Shown in pieces: positions 1 to 8,918 of a DNA stretch of 56,156 bases. The first letter of the stretch is position 1. Each line of letters begins with the position of its first letter. The position numbers and the translations under genes are program-made. Below the pieces are notes generated by a model. The model did no database searches. It was not told the DNA's origin and saw nothing but the letters and a program-made list of their open reading frames with translations. This DNA comes from a bacterium. Lineage in GTDB: Bacteria; Krumholzibacteriota; Krumholzibacteriia; LZORAL124-64-63. Location: the NCBI GenBank assembly GCA_020440705.1, contig JAGRNP010000011.1:1-56156 (forward strand), read 5' to 3'.

Positions 1-3000
1 GGCGGGACCGCCGTCCGGCCCGAGCCACTCGGCCGTGCGGCCGTCGGCGGTCCGGCCCGTCGGGAAGTCCCACGCCGCCACCCGGCCGTTCACGCCCTGG
101 CGGGCCTGGAAGCCGGTGCGGTAGCCGCCCGCGGACACCAGCCAGAGGATGCGCGCGGCGCCGTCACCGCCCACCGCGAGGCCGCCTGTGCCGGCGTCGC
201 CCCAGCGCACGGGCAGGCCGGGCAGCAGGCGTCCGGTGGGATCGAGCCCGAGCAGGTGGCCGCCGGTGGAATTGAACCAGACGTCCGGCGCGCCCTCGCC
301 CGTGCCGTCGGCGACCACCAGGGGTCCGGCGATGCGGGTCGAGTCGGCCAGGGGGTACAGATCGGCGAAGCGCACGGGGAAGCCCCGCAGCGGCACGCCG
401 TCCTCCTTGAAGCCGTAGATGCGGGTGGCCGTCGCCACGAGCATGTCGTGGCGGCCGTCGCCGTCCACGTCGGCCACCGCCGGCGCGCACACCACCTCCC
501 CGTCGAGGGCGAGGGAGGCCGGGCGGGTCGTGACCGCCATCTGCGGCGTGAGCAGCGCCCGGGCGAGTTCGCCCTCGGGTCCGAACACGGCCAGGTCGAC
601 GTCGCCGTCGTCGGTCGGCCGGGCCGCCGCCCAGGCGGGCGCCGCCGCCGGCACGACGCGGTACGGCTGCTCGTCGTGATCGGGCAGCAGGCCGGTGTCG
701 TCGAGGCGGACGGTGAACCAGCTCGCGTCGCCCAGCAGCACGGCCTGGTCGGCCCGGCCCTCGCCGAAGGGAAGCACCACCAGGTGCCCGCGCCGGATCC
801 CTGGGCCCGCACCCAAGCCCTGGGGCGCGCCGACGGGGCTGCCGTCGGTCACCGCCAGCAGGCGCAGGCTGTCCGGCGGCGTGGCCACGAGCAGGCGCGG
901 GGCGCCGTCGGCGGCGCGCACCACGCGGGGAGCGCAGGTCAGGGAATCGGCCAGGTCGACCGACCACAGCAGGCTCGGCGCGGCGCCGGCGGGCAGGTGC
1001 GTCGCCCCCACCTGGCCGTCGCGCAGGCCCCAGAGGAGGATCTTGCCGTCCGTCGGGTGGTCGACCACCGCCGGCGGTCCGGCCAGCGGCGCGCTCAGGG
1101 ACTGGAAGGCGCCCGGGGGCAGTCCGGCCGGCTCGGCCCAGCGCCGGGTGGCGTCGGGGCGCAGACCGAAGAGCATGGTCGCGTAGCGGTCGCCCTCCCA
1201 CGAGTCGCGCGGACGGTCGGCCACGATGAGCACCTGCTCGCCGCCGAGGTCGAGGGGCGTGACCGAGGCGGGGTCAAGGGCCCGCGGGCCCTGGGTGCCC
1301 CCGCCGATCAGGGCGTACAGGGTGTCGACGGGCGCGGCCTCCCAGGGGAAGCCGTCGCGCACCGGCGCCAGCGAGGCGTTGAACTTCATGACCGAGGCCG
1401 TGCGCGGCACCCGCCGCGTCATGTTGCTCAGGCGCAGGCCCGAGAGGCTGCGGTCGAAGTTGCGGCTGCTGGGGAAGTTCTCCACGTACAGGTCGTGGTA
1501 GCCGGTCTCGTTGCCGAAGATGTCCAGGCCGCCGAACGGGTCGCGATCCGAGCCGAACCAGCCGAGCACGTAGGCGTCGAGCACGCCGATGTCCTGGATG
1601 CCGTCGGCTTCCACCAGGCGCAGGCCGTCGCCGTAGATGTTGATGGTGTTGGTCTCGAGCTCGGCCGCGATGCGCTCGGCGTTGACGTGCCACACGAGCA
1701 GGCCGCCCGCGGGCATGAAGTAGTCGTACCAGCCGGTGTTCTGCCAGCCGTTCGACGTCAGTCCCCCCAGCCACTGGATCACGCCGGTGGGGATGTCCCG
1801 CTCGAACCGGATCTCGGAGAAGGGCGACGGCTCGTCGCCCCAGTGGACCCAGCGGTTCTCGATCAGGAAGTATTCGCGCGGCGACAGCCCCGCGCGGTAG
1901 GCCTGCGGATAGGCCGTGTCGAAATCGCCCGAGCCCGCGTCGTAGAGCGGATACTGCGCCCGCGGCACGCCCACCGCCGGCAGCAGGTAGTCGCCCGTCG
2001 AGGACACGGGGGTGCCGATCTCGTCGATCTCCAGCCAGCCCAGGTACTCCTTGCACCACGCCGAGAGCGACGGCGGCAGCACGCCGGTGGCCACCACCGT
2101 CTCGATGGAGGTGACGGTGTCGCCGGGGGCGACGACCTCCTCCACCTCGACACCGATGGTTACGGGCAGGTTGGTGCCCGAGTCCATCAGGTCCCAGATG
2201 CCCACGGTCGGCGTGCCGATCTCGGTGTTGTACACGTCGGGCAGGCCGAGGGCGTGCCCGAACTCGTGGTAGAAGGCGGCCGCGATGCTGCCCGGATAGC
2301 CGTCCTGGTTGGTGGTCTCCGGAATGATCGAGCACTCGCTCAGCCGGCCCTGGTTGCCCGCGGGGTTCATGCCGCCGAGGTCGACCGGCTCGCCGAGCTG
2401 CACGAAGAAGGTCGGGATGTCGTTGGGCGAATCGCCGTTGATGTCCGACTGCCAGTCGCTGCCCGCGTGCACGAAGATCACGTAGGTGAAGGGCGACTCG
2501 TCGTCGTAGTCGGCCAGGCCGTTGCCGAAGCCGTCGGCGATGAGTCCGTCGTCGGCGGTGGTGATGCAGTCCTGCACCAGGCGCTCGAGATTGGCCAGGG
2601 TCCAGAATCCGCCGGAGCCCGGCCCGTAGTCGGCCACGTCGCTGAGTCTGTAGGCGTCCCGGTCGCCCGCGGGCAGCACGGTGCCCTCGATGTGCAGCCG
2701 CCCGCCGGACATGTAGCGGTAGTACTCGGAGAGCCCGGCCATGTGGGCCTCGAAGTAGGCCTTGTCGTGCGGCGGCGGATCGATCTCGAGCACGCCGGGA
2801 TTCTCCAGCGGCGCGTACATGAAGTCGCCGTCCGGGCTGATGGTCGTCAGGCCCGGGTTGCGGTTCTCGTCGAAGGCGATCCGCACCAGGAGCACCCGCA
2901 GGGTGTCGGTGCCCGCGGCCTTGTCCGCGGCGAGGGCATCGGGGCCGAACAGGGCCGGCCCGAGGCCGCGCTTGGCCAGCCGTTCCCGGCTCAGGCCCGA

Positions 3001-3306
3001 CACGTGTCCGGGCCCCACCAGTTCGTGGACGGCGTGCCAGCGTCGGCTGTACTCGCCCTGCCGATGCAGTTCGCGCGCGATGAGTTCCTCGCCGCCCGGC
3101 TGCCGCCGCACCGCGTCCCAGTCCGGGCGCACGACCTTCAGTTCGCCGGTGCCGGCCGCGCCGGACACCAGCGGCAGCAGCGCCGCGACCAGGCCCGCCG
3201 CCAGGGCGAGGGCGCCGGCGCGCACACTCCGTCCACCCGCCCGGACCCGCCCGAGACCGCGGTCTCGGGAGCGGGCCGGGTTCCTCACTTTAGCCGCAGG
3301 CTGCAA
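1..3306 (-). CDS. Secreted M6-family metalloprotease (immune inhibitor A-like), 3' end outside window
   Basis: The frame stays open from about 3306 to the window edge (over 1,100 residues) and was deduced by reading the complement. It contains the zinc-protease motif HEFGHALGLPD (first His codon at 2268), followed by WDLMD and later GGLLVWHVN and LVEADGIQDIG, the order typical of M6 peptidases. The distal part (below about position 1270) has FG-GAP-like repeats such as DVDGDGRHD, suggesting a beta-propeller or adhesion region. A hydrophobic signal segment (ALALAAGLVAALLPLVSG) is encoded around 3210-3155, so the product is exported. I chose TTG at 3306 because AAGGAG lies 7 nt upstream; GTG at 3288 or 3225 are alternatives, and 3225 would give a more ordinary signal peptide. 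It follows the PorV-like gene on the same strand with a 37-nt gap, so it is a candidate type IX-like cargo. A C-terminal sorting domain, if any, lies outside the window. Confidence 0.85.
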   Translation of the reverse strand, partial: MQPAAKVRNPARSRDRGLGRVRAGGRSVRAGALALAAGLVAALLPLVSGAAGTGELKVVRPDWDAVRRQPGGEELIARELHRQGEYSRRWHAVHELVGPGHVSGLSRERLAKRGLGPALFGPDALAADKAAGTDTLRVLLVRIAFDENRNPGLTTISPDGDFMYAPLENPGVLEIDPPPHDKAYFEAHMAGLSEYYRYMSGGRLHIEGTVLPAGDRDAYRLSDVADYGPGSGGFWTLANLERLVQDCITTADDGLIADGFGNGLADYDDESPFTYVIFVHAGSDWQSDINGDSPNDIPTFFVQLGEPVDLGGMNPAGNQGRLSECSIIPETTNQDGYPGSIAAAFYHEFGHALGLPDVYNTEIGTPTVGIWDLMDSGTNLPVTIGVEVEEVVAPGDTVTSIETVVATGVLPPSLSAWCKEYLGWLEIDEIGTPVSSTGDYLLPAVGVPRAQYPLYDAGSGDFDTAYPQAYRAGLSPREYFLIENRWVHWGDEPSPFSEIRFERDIPTGVIQWLGGLTSNGWQNTGWYDYFMPAGGLLVWHVNAERIAAELETNTINIYGDGLRLVEADGIQDIGVLDAYVLGWFGSDRDPFGGLDIFGNETGYHDLYVENFPSSRNFDRSLSGLRLSNMTRRVPRTASVMKFNASLAPVRDGFPWEAAPVDTLYALIGGGTQGPRALDPASVTPLDLGGEQVLIVADRPRDSWEGDRYATMLFGLRPDATRRWAEPAGLPPGAFQSLSAPLAGPPAVVDHPTDGKILLWGLRDGQVGATHLPAGAAPSLLWSVDLADSLTCAPRVVRAADGAPRLLVATPPDSLRLLAVTDGSPVGAPQGLGAGPGIRRGHLVVLPFGEGRADQAVLLGDASWFTVRLDDTGLLPDHDEQPYRVVPAAAPAWAAARPTDDGDVDLAVFGPEGELARALLTPQMAVTTRPASLALDGEVVCAPAVADVDGDGRHDMLVATATRIYGFKEDGVPLRGFPVRFADLYPLADSTRIAGPLVVADGTGEGAPDVWFNSTGGHLLGLDPTGRLLPGLPVRWGDAGTGGLAVGGDGAARILWLVSAGGYRTGFQARQGVNGRVAAWDFPTGRTADGRTAEWLGPDGGPA
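3250..3269. repeat. Perfect 20-bp palindrome
   Basis: CCCGAGACCGCGGTCTCGGG reads identically on both strands. Depending on the true start of the M6 protease it lies in the 5' untranslated region or in the codons of the signal peptide n-region. It could fold as an 8-bp stem with a CGCG loop. No T-run follows on the minus strand, so it is not a clear terminator. Confidence 0.8.
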
Positions 3307-3313
3307 AGCCGTG

Positions 3314-3319
3314 CTCCTT
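3314..3319 (-). promoter_or_regulatory. Ribosome binding site AAGGAG deciding a TTG start
   Basis: On the minus strand AAGGAG is followed after 7 nt by an in-frame TTG (3306-3304) of the M6 protease. Neither later GTG candidate has an equally good site at normal spacing, although the longer form gives an unusually long basic n-region before the hydrophobic core. Confidence 0.55.
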
Positions 3320-3343
3320 AATCAGGGGATGTCCGCGAAACGA

Positions 3344-4369
3344 CTAGAACCGGTAGGCCAGCGAGAGCCGGCTCACGCGGGGCAGGCCCTCGGCCTGGGG
3401 CACCTGCGCGAAGTCGAAGGTGATGGCCTGGCCGACCCAGCGCTCCATGTCGACGCCGAAACCGAAGGTCGTGTCGTTGATCTCGCCGTAGTCGGCGCTC
3501 TTGTAGCCGAAGCGCACGAAGAGCGAGCGCAGGTAGTTCCACTCGACGCCGAAGCCGTACTCGGCCTGGTCGGTCTCCAGACCGAAGCCGTAGTCGTTGC
3601 CCTTCCACTTGTACAGCGGCACCAGGTAGTCGCTCACGAAGAGCAGGCCCATGTACTCGCTGTGGTACATGCTGAAGGCCCAGCCCAGGGTGACCTTGCG
3701 CGGCATGGGGTCGGACTGGTCGCTGTCCACGTGGACGATGTCCGGACCGATGTTCGCCACCGCGAGGCCGATGTTGGAGCGGATCGAGGGCACCTTCCAG
3801 AGCAGGCCCAGGTCGACGCCGAAGCTGTCGCCCGAACCGGAGCCCTGCGAGTCCTGGAGCACGTTGGTCGGCGCCAGGTGGTCGCGGAAGTACTTGGCCC
3901 CGATGCCCACGCCGAGGTTGCGGCTCAGGCGCACGCCGTAGGTGGCGCTGAAGGCGAACATGTACGAGCGGAAGGTCTCGCCCACCTGCTCGTTCTCGTC
4001 GACGGCGACCTGCTCGCCCATGTCCAGGTAGTTCATGGAGAAGCCGAGCGCGCCGTGCTGGCCCATGGGCGTGGCGTAGCCGCCCCAGTACAGGCCGATG
4101 TCGTCGGCGAGGCCCTCGGCCAGGCTCGACTGCATGATGTGCACGTCGTGCTCCTTGGGACGCTGCGGCAGGAAGCCCAACCCGCCCGGATTCCACCAGA
4201 CCGCGGTCACGTCCTGGGACAGGGCCGTGCCGGCCTCGCCGAGGGCGTTGTAGCGGGCCCCGATGGGGAAGCTCAGGTTGATGGCGCCGGCGCCCGAACC
4301 CGCGAAGGCCGCGCCGGCCATCCCCACCAGCATGATGCCCGTGACAGTCGCGATGATCATCCTCTTCAT
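3344..4369 (-). CDS. PorV/PorQ-family outer-membrane beta-barrel protein
   Basis: The 341-residue product starts with a classic signal peptide (MKRMIIATVTGIMLVGMAGAAFA) and then shows the family's N-terminal signature: GARYNALGEAGTA, then a short segment ending VWWNPGGLGFL. The rest alternates aromatic and glycine residues as in beta-strands and ends in YRF, the C-terminal aromatic of a barrel. In Bacteroidetes PorV (LptO) is the outer-membrane shuttle that hands type IX substrates to the PorU sortase. Here the gene sits 58 nt after the PorU-like gene, the same order as porU-porV. ATG at 4369 is preceded by GGAGGTTATGGA. Family membership is clear; a PorV rather than PorQ role is inferred from the neighbour. 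Confidence 0.85.
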   Translation of the reverse strand: MKRMIIATVTGIMLVGMAGAAFAGSGAGAINLSFPIGARYNALGEAGTALSQDVTAVWWNPGGLGFLPQRPKEHDVHIMQSSLAEGLADDIGLYWGGYATPMGQHGALGFSMNYLDMGEQVAVDENEQVGETFRSYMFAFSATYGVRLSRNLGVGIGAKYFRDHLAPTNVLQDSQGSGSGDSFGVDLGLLWKVPSIRSNIGLAVANIGPDIVHVDSDQSDPMPRKVTLGWAFSMYHSEYMGLLFVSDYLVPLYKWKGNDYGFGLETDQAEYGFGVEWNYLRSLFVRFGYKSADYGEINDTTFGFGVDMERWVGQAITFDFAQVPQAEGLPRVSRLSLAYRF

Positions 4370-4385
4370 TCCATAACCTCCGGTC

Positions 4386-4415
4386 GGGTGAACACCCCGG
4401 GGCCGAGGCAGCCCC
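4386..4415 (-). other. Two small stem-loops in the porU-porV spacer
   Basis: The 58-nt spacer between the C25 peptidase stop and the barrel start can form GGGTG/CACCC (4386-4397) and GGGGC/GCCCC (4399-4415) hairpins just before the Shine-Dalgarno. No T-run follows. They could modulate the ratio of the two products or protect the downstream message, but GC-rich spacers fold easily by chance. Confidence 0.3.
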
Positions 4416-4427
4416 GTGGCGGCGGTG

Positions 4428-7400
4428 CTACCGCATGATGACGAGTTTCCCCGTCTTTCGAATTTCCCTGTCGTCGGCCGTGGCCCCGTTGCCCCGCAGG
4501 ACGAAGAGGTACGTGCCGTTGGCGATCTCGTCGCCGGCATGGTCCCGCCCGTCCCACTCGAGGATCTGGGGCCCGGCGCCGAGAGCGGCCTTGATCGTGC
4601 GCAGGCGGCTGCCCGCCAGCGAATAGATGTCCCATTGCACCGCCATCGGATCGCTCAACTCGAACAGTAATCGGCAGTAACCCGGTGTCGGATTAGGAAA
4701 AAGGGTCACCGCGTGGATGTCCGTGACACCCTCCGGGACCACCTCGAAGCTCACCGTGTCGCTGCCGGCGTTGCCGAGGGCGTCGTTGGCGTACAGGGCC
4801 GCGGTGTGGCGCCCGGCGGCCACGTCGGCCGGCAGCGGGAAGACGAGGCGGCCGGTGGTGTAGCTCTCCGGATCGTAGCGGAACGTCGACGTCACGTCGG
4901 TCTGCAGGCCCGAGCCGTCCAGCTCGAGCAGCAGGGAGTTGGCCGGCGTCGTGCCCAGCATGGCGATGCCGCTGGTGTCGGCAAGGACGGCCACGAGCTC
5001 GTCGCCCGGCCGCACGCGGTAGCGGTTGTCGGCGAAGGCCAGCGTGATCTCGGGTCCGACCACGTCGTCGACGTCGCCGGTGGCCGACGGCACGGCGGGC
5101 ACCCGGGCCACGGCCGCGTGGGCGCCGTCGGGCGTCTCGAGGATCATGCGCACGCGGCCCTCGGCCCCGTAGCGCAGCTGCACCGGCACCTTGAACGGCA
5201 CGCGCAGGTCGCCCGAGCCCATGGTTCCCGTGCCCACGAAGACCGGCGCACCCATGTGGCGGAAGGTCGTGTTCGACGAGGCCGTCAGGGGGTACACCTT
5301 GTCCCAGACCGACTCCTCCACGCGCAGGTCGTAGGCGTCGCCCAGCCCGAGCAGCGTCTTGCCGTCGGCTGCGAGCACCGCCGTCAGCCGGCCGCCCGCC
5401 CGCAGGGTGTCCAGGCTCGCGGGCGCGAAGGCGAGGTCGTCGACCGGGTGGGGCATCACCATCGCCGGGTCGCCGAAGAAGTTGTAGCGCTGGCTGTTGT
5501 GACGGATGCGCTCGCTCAGGCGCCCCTCCTGCAGCAGCTCGTTCTTGCCGCGCCGCAGCGCCTCGGACACCGAGACGGTCGGGTCGACCCGCCGCGACGG
5601 GTAGAGGTTGGCGAAGAAGGCGTCGGTGATGAGGTTGTTCTGGTACGAGAAGCTCACCTGGCTGGCGCAGATGCTCGCGATGGCGCCGCCGGTGTCGTAC
5701 TGCAGGAACTGCTCGGCCATGGAGCGCCGCGAGGGGCTGTCGTAGATGCCCACGTCGCAGCTGAAGGCCACGAAGACCGGCCGGCGCATGCCGTTGCCCA
5801 GGTTCGGGATGTCACGCGACTGGAAGATCTGCTCGTCGGCCAGGTTGTCCTCGGCCCCGTGCCCCACGTAGTAGTAGATGGTCGTGCCGCGCCCGATGTC
5901 GGCCGAGATGTCGGCCCGCAGGGCCGGCTTGACCCGCGAGCCCGGCGGGAACGCGTAGTCGACGCCGTAGCGCTTGGTCACGTCGACGCTCAGGGGCAGC
6001 AGGTCGCGCTCGAGATGGTCGGCCTGGATCGTGTGGACCGACTCGCCGAACTGGGGGTCGTCCGATCCCGGCCGGAAGTTGTCGTCCGACGCGAGCATCA
6101 CGGCGTTGCGCCACAGCCCCGGCTCCGGCTCGCCGGTGAAGGCGATGGCCCGGTCGACCATGGCGTTGGCCTCGTCGACGGTAATGGCCGGCAGGCGGCC
6201 GATGGCCAGGTCCGGCAGGTCGACCGCCGGCAGGTCCGGATCGCCCCGGTCGATCGGGTCGTCGAAGGAGACCAGGCCGTCGTCGGTCGGGTACGGCAGC
6301 ACGATCGTCTCGGCCTGGGGCCAGACCGGGAAGAACGTGCGCAGCTGGGTGGGCACGAGGTCGTATAGGTCGACCAGCGGCGTGCGGCCGCGGTAGTTGC
6401 GGTAGTCGCGGCTCGCGTTGCCCACCACGCACACGTACTGTAGGCGCAGCCCGCCCTGCTCGTACACCGACTGCAGGTAGTTGCGGATGGCCATGGGATC
6501 CTTCTGGCCGCCCGCGAAATTGTCGTAGATCTCGGTGGTGGTGACGACCATCGCGGCCGGCGACGCCACGCCCGGCAGGGCGCCGTCGCGGAAGGCGGCC
6601 AGCCGCTGGGCCGGCAGCAGGAACGGCGCCGGCGCCACGACGATGTAGTCGACGTCGGTGCTGCGCGCGCGCAGGTCGACGGGCGTCGTGCGCGTGCCCG
6701 TGAGGGGCGACAGCAGGTCGCCCGGGCGGCTGGCCACGAAGAGCCGGTCGGTGTCCGGATCGCGCAGCAGGCCGTAGGTGGTGACGTCGCCGGCGCCCGC
6801 CTGCCCGGTCAGCACGGCGGCGGCGGCCGGATCGCTCACGTCCCACAGCAGCGGGGTCTCGCCCGCGGCCCCCTGCAGGGCCAGGTTCACCTCGGTGCCG
6901 GGCGCCGGCACCTCGTCGCCCCAGTGGCCGAAAGCGAGCTGCCCCGCCGCGGCGGTCAGGTCCAGGGGCGCCCAGTAGAGCAGGTCGAGGCTGTCGAAGC
7001 CGAGGGGTCGTCCGCCCTCGGAGCTGTTGGTGAGGGTCATCTCGTTGCCGCTGGCCTGCAGCGCGGTGCTCTCGCCGAAGAGGCGCACCTGCACCGAGTC
7101 GTCCTGGGCGTACTTGCCCACGCTGAGCAGGGCCGCCGCGGCCGTGTCGTCGTTCAGGTGGGCCGTGGCGATGGTCAGCTGGCTGAACGAGCGGTTGTCG
7201 TAGTAGAAACCGCGGACCTCGACCTGGAAGCGCGCCGGCCGGCCGGCCACCGGGGGCCGGATGGCGAAGGGCGTGATGCGCGCCGTGAAGACCGCGTTGT
7301 CCCAGAGCCAGTTGTCGCGCACGACACCGCTGGCCACGAAGATCTCTTCCTCGAAGTGGGCCCGCACCCGGACCTCGTCCTGGGCGGCGCCGGCGCCCGG

Positions 7401-8906
7401 CGTCGCGGCGATGGGCGTCGCGCGGCGGGGCGTGCCCGGCAGGGGCGTCGGCGTGGCGTCGTCGGCCCAGGTCAGCCAGTAGACGGCCTGGGCTTCGTAG
7501 GGATGGTCGTAGTGGTCGAGCCGGGCGGCGCCGGCCTCGAAGCGATCGCGCCAGGCGCTGGTCGCCACGCCGTAGAAGCGCAGCTCGTCGTCCAGGTTCC
7601 ACTCGCCGTCGCCCCCGTCGCGCACCTCGATCGCCACTTCGTTCAGGCCGATCCGGTCGAGCTCGAGGGAGTCGGGATACTCGGGCAGGAGCTCGAGGGC
7701 CAGGCCGCCGCCCCGGTACAGGCGCAGCTTGGTGGGGTCGACCTGGGCCACCGGCACGCCATAGCCCGACAGGTCCTGGCCGGTGATCCGGTACAGGCCG
7801 GTCTCGTCGAGGGCGAGCTTCACCCAGTTGCCCGTGCGGGCGAAGAGGTTCTCGAACTGGGCCTTGTCGGCCGCGGCGGCGCGGGCCGCCAGCGAGGCGC
7901 CCAGGAACAGCTCGCGGTGCAGATCCGGGTTGACGATTCCCGCGGGCGTGCCCGCGAGGGCGGCCGGCCGCTCGTCGCCGTCGCGGGCGGCGCGGGCCCG
8001 TTCCAGGTGGCGGCGCGGTGCTCCTGCGGCCGGATGCTCGATGGCGATGACCACCGAACGCAGGATGCCGCCGTCGACGGCCAGGGGCACTTCGGTGCCG
8101 GTGACCGGCACGCCGCGCGCGATGGCCGGCGCGTCGAAGCGCACGAGGTCGGCGGCCGCGGCCGCGGCATCGCCCTGCGGCGCCTTCCACCACTGCACGT
8201 CTTCGACCCGCCACGAAACCGCCTCGCGGGTCGGCACGGCCAGGACGAAGGTCGCCGCCGGCGGCAACGGCTCGGCCGCCACGGCGCCGGGCGCGGCGGT
8301 GGGGATCAGGTGATCGGTGGTGCGGCCGGGCCCCGCCCAGTGCACCTGGCGCGGGTCGACCGCGGACCAGTCGTCCGGCGCGACGAGGACGGGACTCGTG
8401 ACCCGCACCACCGTGCGCTCGGCGCCGCTGGCGAGCACGGTGATCTCGGGCCGGCCCATGCGGGGTGCGTCGGCGGCCGGCGTGGCGGCCGCGGCGGTGC
8501 CCGGCGAGAAGAGCCCGAGGGCCACGAAGCAGCCCACGAAGATGGCCACCTGCCACACGAGGGAGCGCGGCCCGAGGGCGCGGCCGTGGGGCAGCAAACC
8601 GGTGTGGGTCGGGAAGACGAACCGGTGGCGACCGATGAGGCCCAGCTTCTGGAAGAGGTTCTCGAGATCGGGCAGCATGCCGCACAGCCCGCCGACCACG
8701 GCGGGCCAGCTGGCCCAGGGCAGGGTGAGCAGGACCAGCAGGCCGAGCACGCCGCCCCCCAGTTCGAGCCGCCAATCCGGGTGGTCGTAGTGCGGAATGA
8801 CGTCCAGGACGGCATGGCTGGCGAGACCCGCCGCCGCCCCGAGATAGACGTTGCCCGTGACTCCGCCCGCCAGGGCGCCGGCCGCGAAATGGGTGAACAG
8901 GCACAT
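4428..8906 (-). CDS. PorU-like C25 (gingipain-family) cysteine peptidase with N-terminal polytopic membrane domain
   Basis: 1,492 residues. Residues about 150-750 are beta-rich and carry a PorU-like phrase (LDETGLYRITGQDL). The caspase-like peptidase domain spans roughly 749-1120, with catalytic His1016 in VGHGAED and Cys1050 in FSCDVGIYD, 34 residues apart as in gingipains. The end (about 1400-1492) is a FlgD/type IX-like domain: FPNPTPG, WDGRDHAG, NGTYLFVLR and final KLVIMR. PorU is the type IX sortase that removes such domains from cargo. Unusually, residues 1-143 are a separate polytopic membrane segment (HAVLDVIPHYDHPDW, GMLPDLENLF, HRFVFPTHTGLLPH) resembling DUF457/YdjM-type proteins. 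It ends in a hydrophobic helix and AAAA, which could be a signal-peptidase site. The start is preceded by AGGGGGA, and Trm112 lies 12 nt upstream. An ordinary secreted C25 protease is the alternative to a sortase. Confidence 0.85.
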   Translation of the reverse strand: MCLFTHFAAGALAGGVTGNVYLGAAAGLASHAVLDVIPHYDHPDWRLELGGGVLGLLVLLTLPWASWPAVVGGLCGMLPDLENLFQKLGLIGRHRFVFPTHTGLLPHGRALGPRSLVWQVAIFVGCFVALGLFSPGTAAAATPAADAPRMGRPEITVLASGAERTVVRVTSPVLVAPDDWSAVDPRQVHWAGPGRTTDHLIPTAAPGAVAAEPLPPAATFVLAVPTREAVSWRVEDVQWWKAPQGDAAAAAADLVRFDAPAIARGVPVTGTEVPLAVDGGILRSVVIAIEHPAAGAPRRHLERARAARDGDERPAALAGTPAGIVNPDLHRELFLGASLAARAAAADKAQFENLFARTGNWVKLALDETGLYRITGQDLSGYGVPVAQVDPTKLRLYRGGGLALELLPEYPDSLELDRIGLNEVAIEVRDGGDGEWNLDDELRFYGVATSAWRDRFEAGAARLDHYDHPYEAQAVYWLTWADDATPTPLPGTPRRATPIAATPGAGAAQDEVRVRAHFEEEIFVASGVVRDNWLWDNAVFTARITPFAIRPPVAGRPARFQVEVRGFYYDNRSFSQLTIATAHLNDDTAAAALLSVGKYAQDDSVQVRLFGESTALQASGNEMTLTNSSEGGRPLGFDSLDLLYWAPLDLTAAAGQLAFGHWGDEVPAPGTEVNLALQGAAGETPLLWDVSDPAAAAVLTGQAGAGDVTTYGLLRDPDTDRLFVASRPGDLLSPLTGTRTTPVDLRARSTDVDYIVVAPAPFLLPAQRLAAFRDGALPGVASPAAMVVTTTEIYDNFAGGQKDPMAIRNYLQSVYEQGGLRLQYVCVVGNASRDYRNYRGRTPLVDLYDLVPTQLRTFFPVWPQAETIVLPYPTDDGLVSFDDPIDRGDPDLPAVDLPDLAIGRLPAITVDEANAMVDRAIAFTGEPEPGLWRNAVMLASDDNFRPGSDDPQFGESVHTIQADHLERDLLPLSVDVTKRYGVDYAFPPGSRVKPALRADISADIGRGTTIYYYVGHGAEDNLADEQIFQSRDIPNLGNGMRRPVFVAFSCDVGIYDSPSRRSMAEQFLQYDTGGAIASICASQVSFSYQNNLITDAFFANLYPSRRVDPTVSVSEALRRGKNELLQEGRLSERIRHNSQRYNFFGDPAMVMPHPVDDLAFAPASLDTLRAGGRLTAVLAADGKTLLGLGDAYDLRVEESVWDKVYPLTASSNTTFRHMGAPVFVGTGTMGSGDLRVPFKVPVQLRYGAEGRVRMILETPDGAHAAVARVPAVPSATGDVDDVVGPEITLAFADNRYRVRPGDELVAVLADTSGIAMLGTTPANSLLLELDGSGLQTDVTSTFRYDPESYTTGRLVFPLPADVAAGRHTAALYANDALGNAGSDTVSFEVVPEGVTDIHAVTLFPNPTPGYCRLLFELSDPMAVQWDIYSLAGSRLRTIKAALGAGPQILEWDGRDHAGDEIANGTYLFVLRGNGATADDREIRKTGKLVIMR

Positions 8907-8918
8907 GCAGGAATCCCC

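Noticed and set aside
256-3321. A 1,021-codon plus-strand frame opposite the M6 protease
   Set aside because: The minus-strand frame contains HEFGHALGLPD and other M6 motifs; the plus-strand translation has none.
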